A stretch of 26,769 nucleotides of DNA. Origin: Bdellovibrionales bacterium. Lineage in GTDB: Bacteria > Myxococcota > XYA12-FULL-58-9 > SYDY01. Positions 24,047-26,769 of the stretch are shown piece by piece. The stretch is from positions 1-26,769 of the forward strand of contig SYDY01000107.1 of the NCBI GenBank assembly GCA_005801425.1, read 5' to 3'. The stretch's first letter is position 1; each line of letters begins with the position of its first letter. Below the pieces are notes generated by a model, which saw nothing but the letters and a program-made list of their open reading frames with translations, made no database searches and had not been told where the DNA came from. A program made the translations under genes and the position numbers.

Positions 24047-25186
24047 TTACGCAACATCCGTAATCAGTGATTCATCTTCTTCTATAATTGTCGGGAAATC
24101 CGATAACGCAACAGAAAGTATTTTCTTTTCGTAAGCAATATACTTGGGCAATCGATTCGTCACCGCGCATATTTTTTGATCAAGCGTATTACAACGGTCA
24201 CCGTGCACGGGCAATTGTTCTGGGGCCAAGAGCAAACCGTATACCAATAAAGCACGTTCTTTTTTATTAAATGACTGAGAAGAAAACCATACAGAAGGCA
24301 ATCCAACAAGACACGCGATAAACGATGCATTCAACGGCCAGTTGGCGTTCGAAATGGACATCTCAGAGCCTTGAAAAATAGCCCTACGCACAAGGGTATT
24401 GACTGCCTGCGCCAAACCGGGACCCAGTTCATTGTATGAACGATCTTGGTGCAATAAAGGCGCATAATGGAAAATCCAACGCATTTCTTGATTGTGCAAC
24501 CTCGTTTTTTTTTGAATCACTTCAACCAATGACTGCATTCGTTCGCGGGAGCATGATTCAAATTCTTTGGTCGCACCACAAATTTCGCCCAACCATATAC
24601 GATGCATCCCCTCACACGTGGATGCATGAGAATAGGCCTTCACCTGTGCAGCGTATGATTCATTCCATATCTTTTGCCAAATAGGGCCAAAATAACCGAT
24701 CTCGGGGCTCACACGTCCAAAGAACCACCAGTTTCGTACTTTTTCTACACGAGAATCGTCCGCAAGATGCGCTTTCAATACTTCTAGCCACGATACTTCT
24801 GATTTAACATTAATTTGTGCGCGCAACCATTCGCTTCGAGGAACATACAATCGATCGTCGTGAAATCCTTCATCAATCACGCCTGTTAAAATATTGCTGA
24901 TATTGCATGCAAGCGTAAGGGCCCATTGCCGTGAAACAGGATCCATGTTCGCTGAAGAAGAGATCGCATGCGCACGTATTCCCAGCCTAGGCAATGAAAA
25001 TTTGTGATTTCTTAGATGTTCTACGTCCACACCCAAAACAAGCCGAGGCGTCCCATGGGACTTAAAAACATCCACAAACCAGCATTTCAGGGCATACGTC
25101 AATTTCGCGTGCAATTCAGAACACGGAATAGAGCAGGGACCTACGTGTACAGGCTCCCGAAGGCGGAAATAATCAATAGAGCTCAT
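24047..25186 (-). CDS. Unknown protein coupled to metH
   Basis: Soluble, mainly helical protein of 379 residues; I do not recognise it. There is no signal peptide or membrane span. Visible points are two cysteines at PCSIPCS near the start, [33 protein letters not shown] (88-120), a Trp/Phe-rich [20 protein letters not shown] (151-170), and cysteines in [14 protein letters not shown]. The NIL....DE....DDRLYVP part loosely recalls the second Asp-rich motif of squalene/phytoene synthases. The first Asp of DxxxD is absent and the motif lies too early in the chain, so I treat this as a weak hint only. The start overlaps the metH stop as ATGA and no separate ribosome-binding site is seen, pointing to translational coupling. 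trxB begins 20 bases after its stop. Confidence 0.7.
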   Translation of the reverse strand: MSSIDYFRLREPVHVGPCSIPCSELHAKLTYALKCWFVDVFKSHGTPRLVLGVDVEHLRNHKFSLPRLGIRAHAISSSANMDPVSRQWALTLACNISNILTGVIDEGFHDDRLYVPRSEWLRAQINVKSEVSWLEVLKAHLADDSRVEKVRNWWFFGRVSPEIGYFGPIWQKIWNESYAAQVKAYSHASTCEGMHRIWLGEICGATKEFESCSRERMQSLVEVIQKKTRLHNQEMRWIFHYAPLLHQDRSYNELGPGLAQAVNTLVRRAIFQGSEMSISNANWPLNASFIACLVGLPSVWFSSQSFNKKERALLVYGLLLAPEQLPVHGDRCNTLDQKICAVTNRLPKYIAYEKKILSVALSDFPTIIEEDESLITDVA

Positions 25187-26769
25187 GCAGGATCATACCC
25201 AAGATTTGGCGCAAGAAGTCGCTCCGCCTCACGCACAGAAATATTCTTTCGCTGGGCGTACGATGCCACCTGCAACTTGTCGATTTTACCCACCGCAAAG
25301 TATTTGCTTTGTGGGTGGTTAAAATACCAACCGCTCACGGCAGCAGCAGGCCACATGGCATAGTTTTCAGTAAGCGACACCCCAACGTTACGTTCAGCAT
25401 CAAGCAAGTGAAAAAGCGTCACCTTTTCACTGTGCTCAGGACATGCTGGATACCCCGGTGCCGGACGAATACCTCGGTATTTTTCGTTGATCAAATCTTC
25501 AAGTAAAAACTTTTCTGAAGCCCCAAAGCCACATGCAATACGCGCAGTTTGATGAAGTTTCTCTGCGAGCGCCTCAGCCAAACGATCGGCCAAGGCTTTG
25601 AGCATAATGGCGTTGTAATCATCGCCGTCCCGTTCAAAGGCATGTGCACGTTCATCACACCCATGCCCCGTGGTCACCACAAAAGCGCCAATGCTATCGC
25701 AAATTTCGCCGGAGGCGGGTGCCACAAAATCACTGAGCGAGAAACACACATCACTTCCTAAACGTTGTTGACGAAGCGAATGCAAACGTGTTCGCTCATG
25801 TTTTCGCGTCTCATCGGTCCACAAAACAATATCCTCACCCACAGCATTGGCAGGAAAAAATCCGTAGACCGCTTTGGCGGTAAGCCATTTTTCATTCACG
25901 ATATTTTTTAACATCGCTTGGGCGTTGTTAAATAATTCTTGCGCATGTTCGGCAACGCCTGGCTTTTTCAGAATAGCAGGATAAACGCCACGCAATTCCC
26001 AGGCATGAAAAAACGGTGTCCAATCGATAAATGGCACGATTTCATTCAAATCAATGTCATTCAAAACACGAACGCCCAAGAAATCAGGACGTGCGATATT
26101 CTCTGCACTGAAATCTGCTTTAAAACATTTTAACTGCGCTTCTTCATACCGAGCCAGCACCACACCCGAACCATTGGCAAAATCTTCACGCAACGAAGCT
26201 TGCATTATCACATTTTTTTCTAAAAATGGCGCTTTCCCTTCACCTAAAAGTGCAGATACGACACTCGCTGCGCGCGACGCATCGATCACATGCACCACAC
26301 CATGCTCATACTCTGGCGCAATCCTTACTGCTGTGTGCTTTTTGCTTGTGGTTGCGCCGCCAATTAACACGGGCACAGTCATGTTGCGCCGCTTCATTTC
26401 CTTGGCCACATGCACCATTTCGTCAAGCGACGGTGTGATTAAACCTGAAAGACCAATTAAATCCGCATGTTCACGCTCTGCCGCATCCAAAATTTTATCG
26501 GCAGAAACCATCACCCCAAGATCGGTCACATCGTAACCATTGCAAGCCAGAACAACACCCACGATATTTTTTCCAATATCATGCACATCGCCCTTCACCG
26601 TCGCCAAAATCAATTTGCCTTTGCTTTGACGTACTTGAGAAGGATCTGTTTCCATAAACGGCAATAAATACGCCACGGCTTTCTTCATCACCCGTGCGCT
26701 TTTCACCACCTGGGGCAAAAACATTTTTCCAGCACCAAAGAGATCGCCCACCACGTTCATGCCCGCCAT
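25183..26769 (-). CDS. metH: Cobalamin-dependent methionine synthase, C-terminal part
   Basis: Partial gene: 528 codons to the window edge, with the N-terminal homocysteine- and folate-binding domains off the right side. MetH transfers a methyl group from methyltetrahydrofolate via cobalamin to homocysteine. Present here are the cap-domain end ([28 protein letters not shown]), the B12-binding domain with [21 protein letters not shown] (the His ligand), [13 protein letters not shown] and [12 protein letters not shown], and the reactivation domain with [19 protein letters not shown], which binds AdoMet. Length and order fit a full-size MetH. The stop overlaps the start of the next gene (ATGA at 25183-25186). 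Its distant relation to the cystathionine beta-synthase gene at 11464 (homocysteine metabolism) is noted but not an operon. Confidence 0.96.
   Translation of the reverse strand: MAGMNVVGDLFGAGKMFLPQVVKSARVMKKAVAYLLPFMETDPSQVRQSKGKLILATVKGDVHDIGKNIVGVVLACNGYDVTDLGVMVSADKILDAAEREHADLIGLSGLITPSLDEMVHVAKEMKRRNMTVPVLIGGATTSKKHTAVRIAPEYEHGVVHVIDASRAASVVSALLGEGKAPFLEKNVIMQASLREDFANGSGVVLARYEEAQLKCFKADFSAENIARPDFLGVRVLNDIDLNEIVPFIDWTPFFHAWELRGVYPAILKKPGVAEHAQELFNNAQAMLKNIVNEKWLTAKAVYGFFPANAVGEDIVLWTDETRKHERTRLHSLRQQRLGSDVCFSLSDFVAPASGEICDSIGAFVVTTGHGCDERAHAFERDGDDYNAIMLKALADRLAEALAEKLHQTARIACGFGASEKFLLEDLINEKYRGIRPAPGYPACPEHSEKVTLFHLLDAERNVGVSLTENYAMWPAAAVSGWYFNHPQSKYFAVGKIDKLQVASYAQRKNISVREAERLLAPNLGYDPA

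Noticed and set aside
1-26769. tRNA/rRNA genes, CRISPR arrays, insertion sequences, prophage or defence islands
   Set aside because: No regularly spaced repeats, transposase, integrase or terminal inverted repeats, and no cloverleaf-like segment was recognised; all long stretches are taken up by genes.

Overview
The window is a dense chromosomal stretch of a Gram-negative bacterium, 26.8 kb with about half G+C by eye. The likeliest origin is Myxococcota (the old Deltaproteobacteria). The clues are a TIGR04551-type outer-membrane protein, a PEGA-domain lipoprotein, and a thrombospondin-type-3/glycine-rich lipoprotein of the kind often labelled PE-PGRS in myxobacteria. A lysine-repeat histone H1-like protein and a ChaN-like protein coupled to a HAD-IG 5'-nucleotidase fit the same picture. 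I see no tRNA, rRNA, CRISPR array, transposase or phage gene, so this looks like an ordinary chromosomal region.

Layout. Left part (1-8.2 kb): dnaK (-) is divergent from a TIGR04551-like porin (+). A GTAGGGGCG hairpin element and lysA (+) follow. lysA converges with an alpha/beta hydrolase (-). Next come a histone H1-like gene (-) with its promoter and two downstream hairpins, an SDR oxidoreductase (-) with its own terminator hairpin, and a divergent PEGA lipoprotein (+). Middle (8.2-17.4 kb): a long-chain alcohol oxidase-like GMC flavoprotein and a class IV aminotransferase overlap on the minus strand. On the plus strand lie a small unknown gene, a cystathionine beta-synthase with CBS domains and a small lipoprotein. 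A second GTAGGGGCG hairpin sits between convergent genes. A secreted unknown (-) is divergent from a ChaN-like gene that overlaps a HAD-IG 5'-nucleotidase (+). Right part (17.4-26.8 kb): a large Cys-rich, Asp-repeat and Gly-rich lipoprotein gene (+) is split by what looks like a one-base deletion. A minus-strand series, transcribed from the right edge, runs metH (partial), an unknown gene overlapping it by ATGA, trxB, a TPR-like lipoprotein and a divergent enolase.

How the genes work together. Several are core metabolism: DAP/lysine, transsulfuration, methionine synthesis, thioredoxin reduction and protein folding. The cell-envelope genes (porin, four lipoproteins, one exported protein) are mostly lineage-type unknowns. 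CBS and MetH both touch homocysteine but lie 12 kb apart, so a shared operon is not implied. I find no clear defence or mobile system. The points most worth a second look are the split glycine-rich lipoprotein, the two 24-nt hairpin elements, the ChaN-like protein with an unassigned C-terminal half, the unknown gene coupled to metH, and the altered enolase.
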